From CAXMST01 sp963790085 (GTDB taxonomy: Bacteria; Actinomycetota; Thermoleophilia; Solirubrobacterales; 70-9): 64,000 nucleotides of DNA. The position numbers and the translations under genes were made by a program. Each line of letters opens with the position of its first letter. The stretch's first letter is position 1. Shown here piece after piece: positions 1 to 7,774 of this stretch. The notes under the pieces were generated by a model. It made no database searches. It was not told the origin of the DNA and worked only from the letters and a program-made list of their open reading frames with translations. Location: positions 1 to 64,000 of the forward strand of contig CAWBNH010000008.1 of the NCBI GenBank assembly GCA_963790085.1, read 5' to 3'.

Positions 1-386
1 AGGAGCAGTAGAGGGGCTGTCATCGGATCAGGCATCCTGAGACTTCCGCGTCGAGTGGCATCGATCACGGTGGAGACCGTGGCCAAAGCGACCAGGTACT
101 CGAATGGAGACAGCAGAACCGCCTCGTCGTAGAACGCCGAGAGCTCGGGGAAGAGCCCACCGCCCTCCGTGCTCTCGATAAGCACGGCCGGCACAAGCAC
201 CAGGCTCAGCGCCCAGACGGGATGCTGGACGACGACGGCCGACACCGCCAGTAGCGCCAGGACGGCGAGCCCCGCAGACCCGTATCGCTGAATTGCCAAT
301 GCCGCGATTCCGGCCGTCATGATGAAGCCGATCGTCGCTGCCGCGATCGTGAAGCGATTCACGCGGTCGCGCGAAAGTTCCAACAT
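1..386 (-). CDS. O-antigen ligase/polymerase-like membrane protein (N-terminus only)
   Basis: Only the first ~128 residues lie in the window; the gene runs off the left edge. The frame opens MLELSRDRVNRFTIAAAT and continues with hydrophobic segments at about residues 12-30, 35-52, 53-70 and 95-110. This alternation of helices and short loops is typical of Wzy polymerase / WaaL ligase-type proteins that join glycan repeat units. The start at 386 is the first ATG; an in-frame GTG at 413 (MVDTLRSRAMLEL) is equally possible. It is divergent from the glycosyltransferase at 510, so the ~100 bp between them should hold promoters for both. The family is inferred from topology and the surrounding glycan genes; no catalytic loop is visible. 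Another multi-pass membrane protein is possible. Confidence 0.6.
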   Translation of the reverse strand, partial: MLELSRDRVNRFTIAAATIGFIMTAGIAALAIQRYGSAGLAVLALLAVSAVVVQHPVWALSLVLVPAVLIESTEGGGLFPELSAFYDEAVLLSPFEYLVALATVSTVIDATRRGSLRMPDPMTAPLLL

Positions 387-509
387 TGCCCGAGATCGTA
401 GAGTGTCGACCACAGCGAAAAGGGGCCCCTCGGTAGAGTGTCGATCGATGGGTTATTCGGCGCAATCCCGGACGCGGTCGGCGGAGCCGCGTAGGCCGTC
501 CCAGAGCGG

Positions 510-1670
510 GTGAGCCCGCGGCTTCACGTCGCCATCGACGCCAACGTGCTCGACGCGCAATGGGGCGGAATCCCCAAGTATCTTGATCGGATCACTCGGG
601 AATTGGTCCGGCTTGGCGATCAGATCGACCTCCTTGTAAATCGCAGGGGGCAGAGGTTCGATATCCCGGGCGCCCGAGAGGTAGCCTTCCGTGTCAAGGG
701 CCGAGCAATCTGGCGGAATAGCTTCGTGCCTGCTTGGGTCGCGGCCTCGAGGTCTGACCTCTACTGGGCTCCTGAAGCCGTGCTTCCCCGCTGGCTCCCG
801 GCTCCGACGGTGGTGACCGTCCATGACCTTGGGGCGATCATTCTGCCCGGCAGCAAGTCTGCACGCCAGCGATCCGAGTTCCACGGGGCTGCTGCCCGCT
901 CGGCCCGCTACGCGGATCGGGTAATAGCCGTATCCGAATCGACGGCGGCCGATGTCAGCTCGCATTGGGGCATCGAGAGTCAACGGATTCGCGTGATCGG
1001 AAACGGGGTTGATGACAGCTTTCGTCCCGGCGATCGAGCCGCGGCCCGGGCGGCCATTCGGCGACGCTTTGGCCTCGAGGGCCCGATAGCGCTCGCGGTG
1101 GGTTCGCTCGAGGCGCGCAAGGGCTTGGACGTGCTGATCGAAGCCGCTGTGAGGCAGCGAGGGGATAGCCCTTGGCACCTCGTGCTTGCAGGCGCCGTGG
1201 GGTTCGGCGGCGAAGAGATCCAGCGCATGGCGGCGACGTCGAGGAACTGCACGTGGCTGGGGCCGGTTGCCGAAGACGACCTGGTCGACCTGTATCGCGC
1301 AGCCGAAGTGCTCGCCGTGCCATCGCTCCACGAGGGATTTGGGATCACCGCCCTAGAAGCCATGGCGTGCGGGACGCCGGTGCTCGTGGCGGAGGGTTCG
1401 GGGGGCCTTGAGGAGACCAGCGGGCCGGCCGCTGTCGTGGTCCGAGAGCGGACGCCTGAGGCGTGGGCGCGAGCGGTCAATGACGCGCGGGCCGATCGTG
1501 CCTCTCTCGCGTCGGCTGGGATCAGGCATGCTGCCCAGTTCACCTGGTCGGCCGTTGCTCGTGCGACCCGGGAGGTATTTCTCTCGGCGGTTGCCGAGGG
1601 TGGCCACCACGGTGGTCGCCGACGCTCCGATGGCGGTCTGGCCATGAGACGCGGGAGGCGATCGACGTGA
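510..1670 (+). CDS. Glycosyltransferase family 4 (GT-B)
   Basis: A 386-residue GT-B glycosyltransferase, expected to move a sugar from an NDP-sugar to a lipid-linked glycan at the inner membrane face. It starts with GTG. The N-terminal Rossmann-like half carries the open-site signature DANVLDAQWGGIPKYLDRI. The C-terminal half has the donor-site segment GSLEARKGLDVLIEA and the EX7E-type motif HEGFGITALEAMACGTPV. Both glutamates of that motif are present, so it should be active. It is the first gene of a coupled run: its TGA overlaps the GTG of the next glycosyltransferase by 4 bp. The exact sugar and linkage cannot be read from sequence. Confidence 0.9.
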   Translation: MSPRLHVAIDANVLDAQWGGIPKYLDRITRELVRLGDQIDLLVNRRGQRFDIPGAREVAFRVKGRAIWRNSFVPAWVAASRSDLYWAPEAVLPRWLPAPTVVTVHDLGAIILPGSKSARQRSEFHGAAARSARYADRVIAVSESTAADVSSHWGIESQRIRVIGNGVDDSFRPGDRAAARAAIRRRFGLEGPIALAVGSLEARKGLDVLIEAAVRQRGDSPWHLVLAGAVGFGGEEIQRMAATSRNCTWLGPVAEDDLVDLYRAAEVLAVPSLHEGFGITALEAMACGTPVLVAEGSGGLEETSGPAAVVVRERTPEAWARAVNDARADRASLASAGIRHAAQFTWSAVARATREVFLSAVAEGGHHGGRRRSDGGLAMRRGRRST

Positions 1671-2860
1671 CCGCTCGAACGCGCTCGGTGGTGGAAATCG
1701 GCGGCGCCAGTTCTCCCAGCGAGTCGGCGAGACGCTCAGATTCCAGGCCGAAGTTGGGCTTCATCAACGAGGATGTTCACGGCCACTCGGTGATCCACGC
1801 GCGCCTACAGGCCCTGGTTGGCGCCCGTCAGGATGTCGACCCTTGGTTTGCACGGATTCCGGCGCCGAATCGACTTGAAGCACGGCTCCTGCGACCGACC
1901 CGTTTCCTTGGTGACCTCGACCTGCAGCCCCTGCGGTGGAGACTCCGCTACAGCTGGCGAACAAGGCGGGTCGCGAGCGCCCACACGGCTGCCGGTGCCC
2001 TCTTCGTCGAGTCGCAGGCCTGTGCGTTGCTCGCAGCGGGGCTGATGCGCCGGACCCCATGGGTGCTGTCGGTCGATGCAACGTCTCGGCAGTTCGCTGA
2101 GCTCGAGTACTGGCGCGAGCGGGATCGGTTCTCTCCTATCGGGGAGACGGCGATCGAACGTCTCGAGCGCCGTGCCTACCGGAACGCGCACAGGATCGTC
2201 GCTTGGAGCGAGTGGACCGGCCGGGGGCTGCGCCACTTCGGCGTCGAGCCGGAGCGCATCGAAGTGCTGCACCCCGGCGTGCCCGTCCTGGAGAAGCCGC
2301 CCACCACCACTTCGACCCGCGGGACGACCTCGCTTCGGATGCTGTTCGTCGGAAACAACGTCGGACGCAAAGGCCTGCAGGTCCTGCTCGAGGCGCGGCA
2401 GATGACTCACTCCAACGTAGTTCTCGACGTGGTGACCGCGGACCCCGTTCCGCCGGCGGCCGGTGTCCGGATTCACTCCGGCGTTGCCGCCGACAGTGAT
2501 GAGTTGCAGCGGCTCTACTCCGAGGTCGATGCGCTGGTCGTCCCCACTCTGGCGGACTGCGTGCCCCTGGTCGTGGTTGAGGGTATGGCCGCGGGCATAC
2601 CCGTCGTGGCCACCGATGTGGGTGCGATCCCGGAGCTGCTCGCGGCTGGCGGCTTGGTCGTTCCCCCGGGAGACCCGAGAGCACTCGCGGATGCGATCGA
2701 CCGACTGGCTTCAAGCCCCGAGCTGCGAGCGCGGTTGGGCCAGCAGGGCCATCGGCGAGCCCGCGAGCGCTTTGACCTGAAGCTTCAGACCGACAGGCTC
2801 GTGCAGTTGCTGAAGGACTCCGCGACCGCGGGCCCTGGGCCGGGGCGCGACCGGGCATGA
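1667..2860 (+). CDS. Glycosyltransferase family 4 (GT-B)
   Basis: A second GT-B glycosyltransferase, 397 residues, translationally coupled to the previous gene by a GTGA overlap at 1667-1670. The donor-binding half has MLFVGNNVGRKGLQVLLEA and then PTLADCVPLVVVEGMAAG, where the usual first Glu of EX7E is Asp and the second Glu is kept. The first ~30 residues are poorly conserved in character, and the recognisable fold begins at KLGFINEDVHGHSVIH. The acceptor is unknown; context suggests it adds a sugar to the same surface glycan. It overlaps the downstream small subunit by ATGA (2857-2860). Confidence 0.88.
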   Translation: MTARTRSVVEIGGASSPSESARRSDSRPKLGFINEDVHGHSVIHARLQALVGARQDVDPWFARIPAPNRLEARLLRPTRFLGDLDLQPLRWRLRYSWRTRRVASAHTAAGALFVESQACALLAAGLMRRTPWVLSVDATSRQFAELEYWRERDRFSPIGETAIERLERRAYRNAHRIVAWSEWTGRGLRHFGVEPERIEVLHPGVPVLEKPPTTTSTRGTTSLRMLFVGNNVGRKGLQVLLEARQMTHSNVVLDVVTADPVPPAAGVRIHSGVAADSDELQRLYSEVDALVVPTLADCVPLVVVEGMAAGIPVVATDVGAIPELLAAGGLVVPPGDPRALADAIDRLASSPELRARLGQQGHRRARERFDLKLQTDRLVQLLKDSATAGPGPGRDRA

Positions 2861-3237
2861 ACAGGAGGACCTTCCTGCTCTCGGCTGCGGGCGCGATCGG
2901 CGCGGGCACTGCACTGATCTATGGGCCGCTCGTTGTCGGTCAGGAGTTCGAGCAGTTCGTAGCGGGGGAGCTGGGAATCAGCGACGAGCTCGCTGCGGCA
3001 ATGCTGGAGCGAGCCAGGGACTCATACAGCCAGCTCGAGTACGAGGCTCACGCGGCCGCCTTCGCGGCGGCCTTTCGGGGGCCTGCTGCTGCCCTGGTCC
3101 CGTCGGCGGCGAAGCGTGCCGCGGCGGAGTCATTGATCGAGCCGATGCTCTCAACACAAGCAGCTGGGCTCGCGTACGCGGAGGACTCAGCCGAGCCGCT
3201 GGTGGCGCCCTGCGCGGGACTGGTGCCGGTCCAATGA
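2857..3237 (+). CDS. Tat-type small subunit of a GMC dehydrogenase (gamma-like)
   Basis: A 126-residue protein opening MNRRTFLLSAAGAIGAGTA, a twin-arginine-like signal followed by a hydrophobic stretch. The mature part is helical and Ala/Glu-rich with no clear catalytic motif. It overlaps the GMC flavoprotein downstream by 4 bp (ATGA, 3234-3237). Gluconate/FAD-glucose dehydrogenase complexes have a small gamma subunit that carries the Tat signal and escorts the signal-less flavin subunit out of the cell. Size, signal and coupling fit that role here, although 126 residues is shorter than typical gamma subunits (~165). The pairing is inferred from position and motif rather than from strong sequence similarity. 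Confidence 0.7.
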   Translation: MNRRTFLLSAAGAIGAGTALIYGPLVVGQEFEQFVAGELGISDELAAAMLERARDSYSQLEYEAHAAAFAAAFRGPAAALVPSAAKRAAAESLIEPMLSTQAAGLAYAEDSAEPLVAPCAGLVPVQ

Positions 3238-4766
3238 AACAGCTCGAAGCGGATCTGGTCGTCGTCGGGTCGGGCGTAAGTGGACTCTTCGCGAGCCAGG
3301 ACGCGCTAGCTGGCGGGCTCAAAGTCGTGATGGTCGAACGCGGGTCACTGAAGACCCATGAAGAGCAACTCAAAGACGGATCCCAATCGGCCGACGGCCC
3401 GGGTGCTGCGCCGAACAACGAGACCGCCCCGGGCACGCCGGAGTATCCGTGGAACTACGTGTACGGCGTTGGCGGGTCATCGCTGCACTGGGATGGCGTC
3501 ACCCCGCGGTTTCGTGCCGACGATATGAGGATGCGAACGGCCTACGGCGTGATGGTCGACTGGCCCTTGTCTGCGGATGATCTGCGACCTTTCTATCGGC
3601 GGGCGGAGCTGGCGCTCGGCGTTGCCGGCTCCCCGGACTGGGACTCGTCGGGGCCGCGCGAGAAGCTCCTTCCCCCGCACCCGTTGAGTCCGATGGACAA
3701 GCTGATCGCCGACGCCCTTTCCCCGTACGGCCCGCTGCCTCAGGCCCGGCCGAGCGAGCCGGTCGCCGGGCGGCCCGCCTGTTGCGGTTCCGCTCGCTGC
3801 AACCTGTGTCCGATCGACTCGCGTTTCTCCGCACTCAACGGAATGAAGCCGGTGCTGGAGTCGCTGGGGTCAGAATTGCTTACCGAGACAGCCGCCGCTC
3901 GGGTCAACCTGACCGCTGGCGGGAGCCGCGTCCGCGAGATCGAGGCGGTGACCATACGGGGTGAGAGGATCCGTCTTCGCGGCCGAGCGTTTGTCCTGGC
4001 TGCAGGAGGGTTCGAGAATCCGGCGATCCTCCTCCGCTCGGGACTGGACGGACCGGCGCTCGGGAGATATCTGTTCGACCACGGGCACAGAACCATGCAT
4101 GTCCGGCTTCGCGAGAAGGTCGGTGCGGGTGTCGGCGCTTCCCTTTCGACGGGAGCGTCGACCGCATTCCTCAGCGGTAGCTTTCGCTCCGAGCATTCGG
4201 CCGCCTACGTGATCCCATTCAACCCGGGGATCCCGCTTGCGCCGTCAATATCTGACTCACTGGTAGCAGGCATGAGCGGTCGCAGCCTCCGGCGAGCGGC
4301 GCTCGAGCGGTGGAGACACACCCTCCCGCTCGACATCCTCTTGGAAGATGTACCGCAGGAGGGTCGCCGGGTGACTCTTGGACGTGGAACCGATGCGTTC
4401 GGCTTGCCGCTGGTGCAGACGTCTTACCCGGGTCCGACCGCGTATGAGGAGCGGGGGTGGATAGCGACGAGAGCCAAGATCGAGAAGCGCCTGGAGCCGC
4501 TCGGCGTTCGGGAGGTTCAGTACCTGCCAGGGCCGGCCGGATCTCATATCCTCGGGACCACTCGAATGGGCGCGAGGGGCTCGGCCGTCGTCGATAGGGA
4601 CCTCAGGCATCTCGAGCTCGAGAACCTGTTCGTCGTCGGTGGCTCAGCGATGCCGACCTACTCGCCGGTTCATCCAACGCTGACGATCTGCGCTCTCGCG
4701 CTGCGCCTCGGAGATGCCGTTGCACAGGAGCTTGGCGCCGCCAGCCGCGCTCCTGGTCGTTCATAA
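3234..4766 (+). CDS. GMC-family FAD-dependent sugar/alcohol dehydrogenase, catalytic subunit
   Basis: A 510-residue flavoprotein. The N-terminal dinucleotide fold (VVVGSGVSGLFASQDALAG, residues ~8-27) binds FAD. The C-terminal GMC domain contains GSHILGTTRMG (His438) and PVHPTLTI (His480), the expected active-site pair. Residues 183-192 read CCGSARCNLC (Cys183, 184, 189, 192). In FAD-dependent glucose dehydrogenases a CC-x4-C arrangement binds a 3Fe-4S cluster that passes electrons onward. It has no signal peptide; export is probably by hitch-hiking on the Tat signal of the upstream gene. No cytochrome c electron-acceptor subunit follows. Substrate unknown; the locus suggests oxidation of a sugar hydroxyl. 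Confidence 0.88.
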   Translation: MKQLEADLVVVGSGVSGLFASQDALAGGLKVVMVERGSLKTHEEQLKDGSQSADGPGAAPNNETAPGTPEYPWNYVYGVGGSSLHWDGVTPRFRADDMRMRTAYGVMVDWPLSADDLRPFYRRAELALGVAGSPDWDSSGPREKLLPPHPLSPMDKLIADALSPYGPLPQARPSEPVAGRPACCGSARCNLCPIDSRFSALNGMKPVLESLGSELLTETAAARVNLTAGGSRVREIEAVTIRGERIRLRGRAFVLAAGGFENPAILLRSGLDGPALGRYLFDHGHRTMHVRLREKVGAGVGASLSTGASTAFLSGSFRSEHSAAYVIPFNPGIPLAPSISDSLVAGMSGRSLRRAALERWRHTLPLDILLEDVPQEGRRVTLGRGTDAFGLPLVQTSYPGPTAYEERGWIATRAKIEKRLEPLGVREVQYLPGPAGSHILGTTRMGARGSAVVDRDLRHLELENLFVVGGSAMPTYSPVHPTLTICALALRLGDAVAQELGAASRAPGRS

Positions 4767-4776
4767 TCGAAGGCCT

Positions 4777-5883
4777 GTGAAGCGGCGACGTGGCATCTCC
4801 CGCGCACTTCCGGTGGCGCTGGTCCTGTTGTTGGTCGTGGCGCTACCCGTGGGAGCGTTCACCGAGACAGGCGTCGAGTCAGACGTCAAGGACTGGCTGG
4901 GCGTCGTTGACCGGTGTATCGGGACCGAGATCGAGTCTGCGGGCTGGCGGTCCGAACCCGACCTTCCCGACTCCCGGGATGAGCCCCGTGCGGTCGAGAT
5001 AGACGGCCGCATATACATCGGAGGTGGGCAGTCGGAGTTGCTCGACTACGGGGACCCGAGCGATGTCCCAGGCGTCGAAGAGCGCGTCGAAGTTCAGTTG
5101 ATCGACGCGCTTACGGTCTTCGATCCCCGCTCAGGCACATACGACGAGCTGGCGCCAATGCCCGTTCCGGTGAACCATCAGGTGATGCTGGCGCACGAGG
5201 GTGCCGTCTACTCAGTCGGTGGCCATGGCCGTTTCCTGTTCGGAGCCAGCCCAAAGGGGGCGTTCCAGCGATACGACCCGGGTTCGAATGAGTGGAGTCC
5301 GATGGCCCCGTTGCCGACCCCTCGAGGTGCCGCAGGTGGGGGGGTGATAGGGGACCGGGCCTACGTGGTCGGCGGTCAGGGTCGTGGCGGCGAGATCCTC
5401 CCAACCCTTGAGATCTACGACTTCGAGACGGAGAAGTGGACTCGGGGTCCCGATATGCCAACCGCTCGCGAGCATGTCGGGGTAACGGTGGCCGGAGGAG
5501 AACTCTACGTGGTCGGTGGCAGGGGTGAAGGTAGCGACGCCCTGTCGACCGTCGATCGGTACGACCCCGCCGAAGAACGGTGGGAGGAACTGACCCCGCT
5601 GCCGATTCCCACGGGGGGACTTCAAGCGTTCACGTTCGAAGGGGCCATTCTGGCGGTCGGCGGGGGGAGCGATGATGCCGGGACCGTCAGCGCTGCTGTT
5701 CAGCGGCTCGATCCAGACCAGGGTGAATGGGAGCAACTGCCGAAGATGAGACTCGCCCGTCACGGGTTCGGCGGGGCGGTTGTCGACGGCCGGCTCTTCG
5801 TATTCGGCGGTTCCCCCTGCGCTGGGTTCTCAGCGAGCGAAACTGCTGACTCCCTCGACCTCACTGTATCGCCGGCCTCCTGA
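4777..5883 (+). CDS. Secreted Kelch-repeat beta-propeller protein
   Basis: About 368 residues from the GTG at 4777 (MKRRRGISRALPVALVLLL), which gives a standard Sec signal peptide ending near residue 28. An upstream in-frame ATG at 4714 would put 21 odd residues ahead of the signal and overlap the GMC gene, so it was not used. Six Kelch blades are visible through repeated Gly-Gly turns: YIGGG, YSVGGHGR, YVVGGQGRG, YVVGGRGEG, LAVGGGSDD and FVFGGSPC, each preceded by a conserved W and RYDP-like segment. It starts 10 bp after the GMC gene and probably shares its transcript. Kelch propellers bind ligands or act as oxidases; no catalytic Cys-Tyr site of galactose oxidase was identified, so function is open. 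Confidence 0.85.
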   Translation: MKRRRGISRALPVALVLLLVVALPVGAFTETGVESDVKDWLGVVDRCIGTEIESAGWRSEPDLPDSRDEPRAVEIDGRIYIGGGQSELLDYGDPSDVPGVEERVEVQLIDALTVFDPRSGTYDELAPMPVPVNHQVMLAHEGAVYSVGGHGRFLFGASPKGAFQRYDPGSNEWSPMAPLPTPRGAAGGGVIGDRAYVVGGQGRGGEILPTLEIYDFETEKWTRGPDMPTAREHVGVTVAGGELYVVGGRGEGSDALSTVDRYDPAEERWEELTPLPIPTGGLQAFTFEGAILAVGGGSDDAGTVSAAVQRLDPDQGEWEQLPKMRLARHGFGGAVVDGRLFVFGGSPCAGFSASETADSLDLTVSPAS

Positions 5884-5975
5884 CTGGCGATTCGCGAGCG
5901 GGGTCCGAGTCGGACATGCGTCCGCGACGCGCTCCGATCCGGGGGTGATCAGCCGAACTCTCCGATATCGGGGGT

Positions 5976-7751
5976 GTGTGGCGACGCCTCCCCGGCACCC
6001 GACCCCGAGCTTCTGCCCCTCCGACACCCAGGAGTGCGTGGGTGGCGGCTGCGGCCGCTCTCGGCAGCTGTCTGGCGTTGAGTGGCGCCGTCCCGGCCCT
6101 GGCAGCTGAGGAGAAATCGACGGTCGAGGTCGTCAAGCCGTCCGAGGGGGCGAGCAAGGGTCGGCTCGTCGTCTTCGATCTCGAAGGACTCGATCCTCGC
6201 CGGATCCAGCGGGCGACGCTGCGGCGAGGCCACCTCCGGAAGCGCCTCGGTACCGCTCGTGTCCGTAGAGCTGCGAGCAAAACTGCCGGCGTTAGGGCCT
6301 GGATCCCCAAGCGTTGGCAGCGGCGCGCTGCCTCCACCGCCCGAGAACGGGTCACCCATCGCCGGAAAGGGCGACCTTCCCGGCAGCGCAAGCCGCGTCT
6401 GAAGCTTCGGCTCGATCGAAAAGGCTCTCCGGGCAAGAAGACACCCTCCGAGCCCGCACCCTCCGAGCCTGTGCCCTCCGAGCCTGTGCCCTCGGACCCC
6501 GCGCCCTCCGACCCTGCGCCTTCCGACCCTGTGCCCTCCGAGCCTGAACCCTCCGAGCCTGTGCCCTCGGACCCCGCGCCCTCCGACCCTGCGCCTTCCG
6601 ACCCCGCGCCCTCCGACCCTGCGCCTTCCGACCCCGCGCCCTCCGAGCCTGAACCCTCCGAGCCTGTGCCCTCGGACCCCGCGCCTTCCGAGCCTGAACC
6701 CTCCGACCCTGTGCCCTCTGAGCCTGAACCCTCCGACCCTGCACCCTCCGACCCCACGCCCTCATCCGGCCTCCGCATCGGCATGGTCTCCAACGCGCAG
6801 GGCTGGGATATGAACTCCGAGGAGCTGATCGACCGCACGGCACCGTCAGGAGTTGGATGGATGCGCGAGGAGTTTGCCTGGGATGAGGTCGAGCCCACCA
6901 ACGACGATTGGAACTGGCAGCGCTACGACCACCTTCTCGTCGAGGCCGCGGCCCGTGGCATCCGGATCCTCCCGCTGCTCATGGACACGCCGAGCTGGGC
7001 CGGCTCGGAGTGGAACACGATTCCGGCCGACCCGGCCGAGTTCGCCGAGTACACGGCGAAGGTCGTTCAGCGTTACGGGCCAGGTGGCAGCTTCTGGCAG
7101 TCGCATCCCGAAATCGCCTCCTTTGCACCCGAGCACTTCGAGATCTGGAATGAGCCGTATCTCAGCGCCTTCTCTGACGGTGGCGTCAAACCGGGTCGCT
7201 ACGCCAGGCTGGTGAAGGCGGCGGTCACCGCGGGGCGCTCGGCAAACCCCCAGGCCAAGTACCTGTTGCAGGTAGAGAAGACGCCGGCCGGAGACGCCCG
7301 CCACACCTTCGTCGATGACATGTATGCGGCGGTCCCCGATCTGAACAACTACTTCGATGTCGCCGCGGCCCACCCATACCCGGGCAGCTCTGCTCCCGAT
7401 GATCGGCGCGGTGGCTGGGGCTTCCCAAGGCTCGCCGACGTGCGCGAGGTCCTCGTCGGTCACGGCGCAGCCGACAAGCCGATCTGGATCACCGAGGTCG
7501 GCTGGTCCACCTGCACGGCAAGCGCCGACTACTGCACCACCGAGCAGAAGCAGGCCTCCTACACGGCCCAGATGTTCGAGCTGCTGCGGGACGGTCAGTA
7601 CTCGAGCTACGTCGAGGCGGTCTTCCTCTATCGGCTGGAGGATCTCAACTCGAACCCCTCCGACAAGGAGGGCTGGTTTGGAGCTCGGAGACTGGATGGC
7701 TCGGCGAAGCCGCTCTGGCAGGTCGTGCGGACCGCCACCGGGGTCAGCTGA
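5976..7751 (+). CDS. Secreted clan-A glycoside hydrolase with long PS[D/E]P-repeat linker
   Basis: A 591-residue exported hydrolase starting at GTG 5976. A signal-like hydrophobic stretch (VAAAAALGSCLALSGAVPALA) covers residues ~22-44, then a basic region, then a 21-unit Pro-Ser-Asp/Glu-Pro linker (residues 156-260), then the catalytic (beta/alpha)8 domain from about residue 264. Key motifs are FEIWNEPY with Glu393 as acid/base and WITEVGW with Glu507 as nucleophile, as in GH5/GH39-type clan-A enzymes. A hydrolase of this kind inside an exopolysaccharide locus recalls PslG of Pseudomonas, which trims the glycan the locus makes; that parallel is inference. There is no sortase motif at the C-terminus. 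The frame is convergent with the flippase gene. Confidence 0.85.
   Translation: MWRRLPGTRPRASAPPTPRSAWVAAAAALGSCLALSGAVPALAAEEKSTVEVVKPSEGASKGRLVVFDLEGLDPRRIQRATLRRGHLRKRLGTARVRRAASKTAGVRAWIPKRWQRRAASTARERVTHRRKGRPSRQRKPRLKLRLDRKGSPGKKTPSEPAPSEPVPSEPVPSDPAPSDPAPSDPVPSEPEPSEPVPSDPAPSDPAPSDPAPSDPAPSDPAPSEPEPSEPVPSDPAPSEPEPSDPVPSEPEPSDPAPSDPTPSSGLRIGMVSNAQGWDMNSEELIDRTAPSGVGWMREEFAWDEVEPTNDDWNWQRYDHLLVEAAARGIRILPLLMDTPSWAGSEWNTIPADPAEFAEYTAKVVQRYGPGGSFWQSHPEIASFAPEHFEIWNEPYLSAFSDGGVKPGRYARLVKAAVTAGRSANPQAKYLLQVEKTPAGDARHTFVDDMYAAVPDLNNYFDVAAAHPYPGSSAPDDRRGGWGFPRLADVREVLVGHGAADKPIWITEVGWSTCTASADYCTTEQKQASYTAQMFELLRDGQYSSYVEAVFLYRLEDLNSNPSDKEGWFGARRLDGSAKPLWQVVRTATGVS
6441..6755 (+). repeat. 21 x 15-bp coding repeat (x-Pro-Ser-Asp/Glu-Pro)
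   Basis: Twenty-one consecutive in-frame 15-bp units encode pentapeptides of the form xPSDP or xPSEP with x = Ala, Val, Glu or Thr. Units differ mostly at the variable first codon, the Asp/Glu codon and third bases (ccctcc versus ccttcc). This suggests unit-level duplication and gene conversion. The tract forms the proline-rich, acidic linker of the glycoside hydrolase. The opposite strand also reads open (Gly-Ser-Glu-Gly repeats), but that is a by-product of the repeat. Confidence 0.95.
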
Positions 7752-7774
7752 GGACCCGATATCGGACGGGGGAG

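Noticed and set aside
4714..4776. Upstream ATG for the Kelch gene
   Set aside because: It would precede the signal peptide with 21 residues and overlap the GMC gene; GTG 4777 gives a normal secretion signal.
5270..5295. GGTTCGAATG and similar T-loop-like strings
   Set aside because: They lie inside clear coding sequence (here the Kelch gene) with no cloverleaf; I found no tRNA gene in the window.
5861..6901. Minus-strand frame with Gly-Ser-Glu-Gly repeats
   Set aside because: It is the complement of the PS[D/E]P tract, with no start region or flanking domain.
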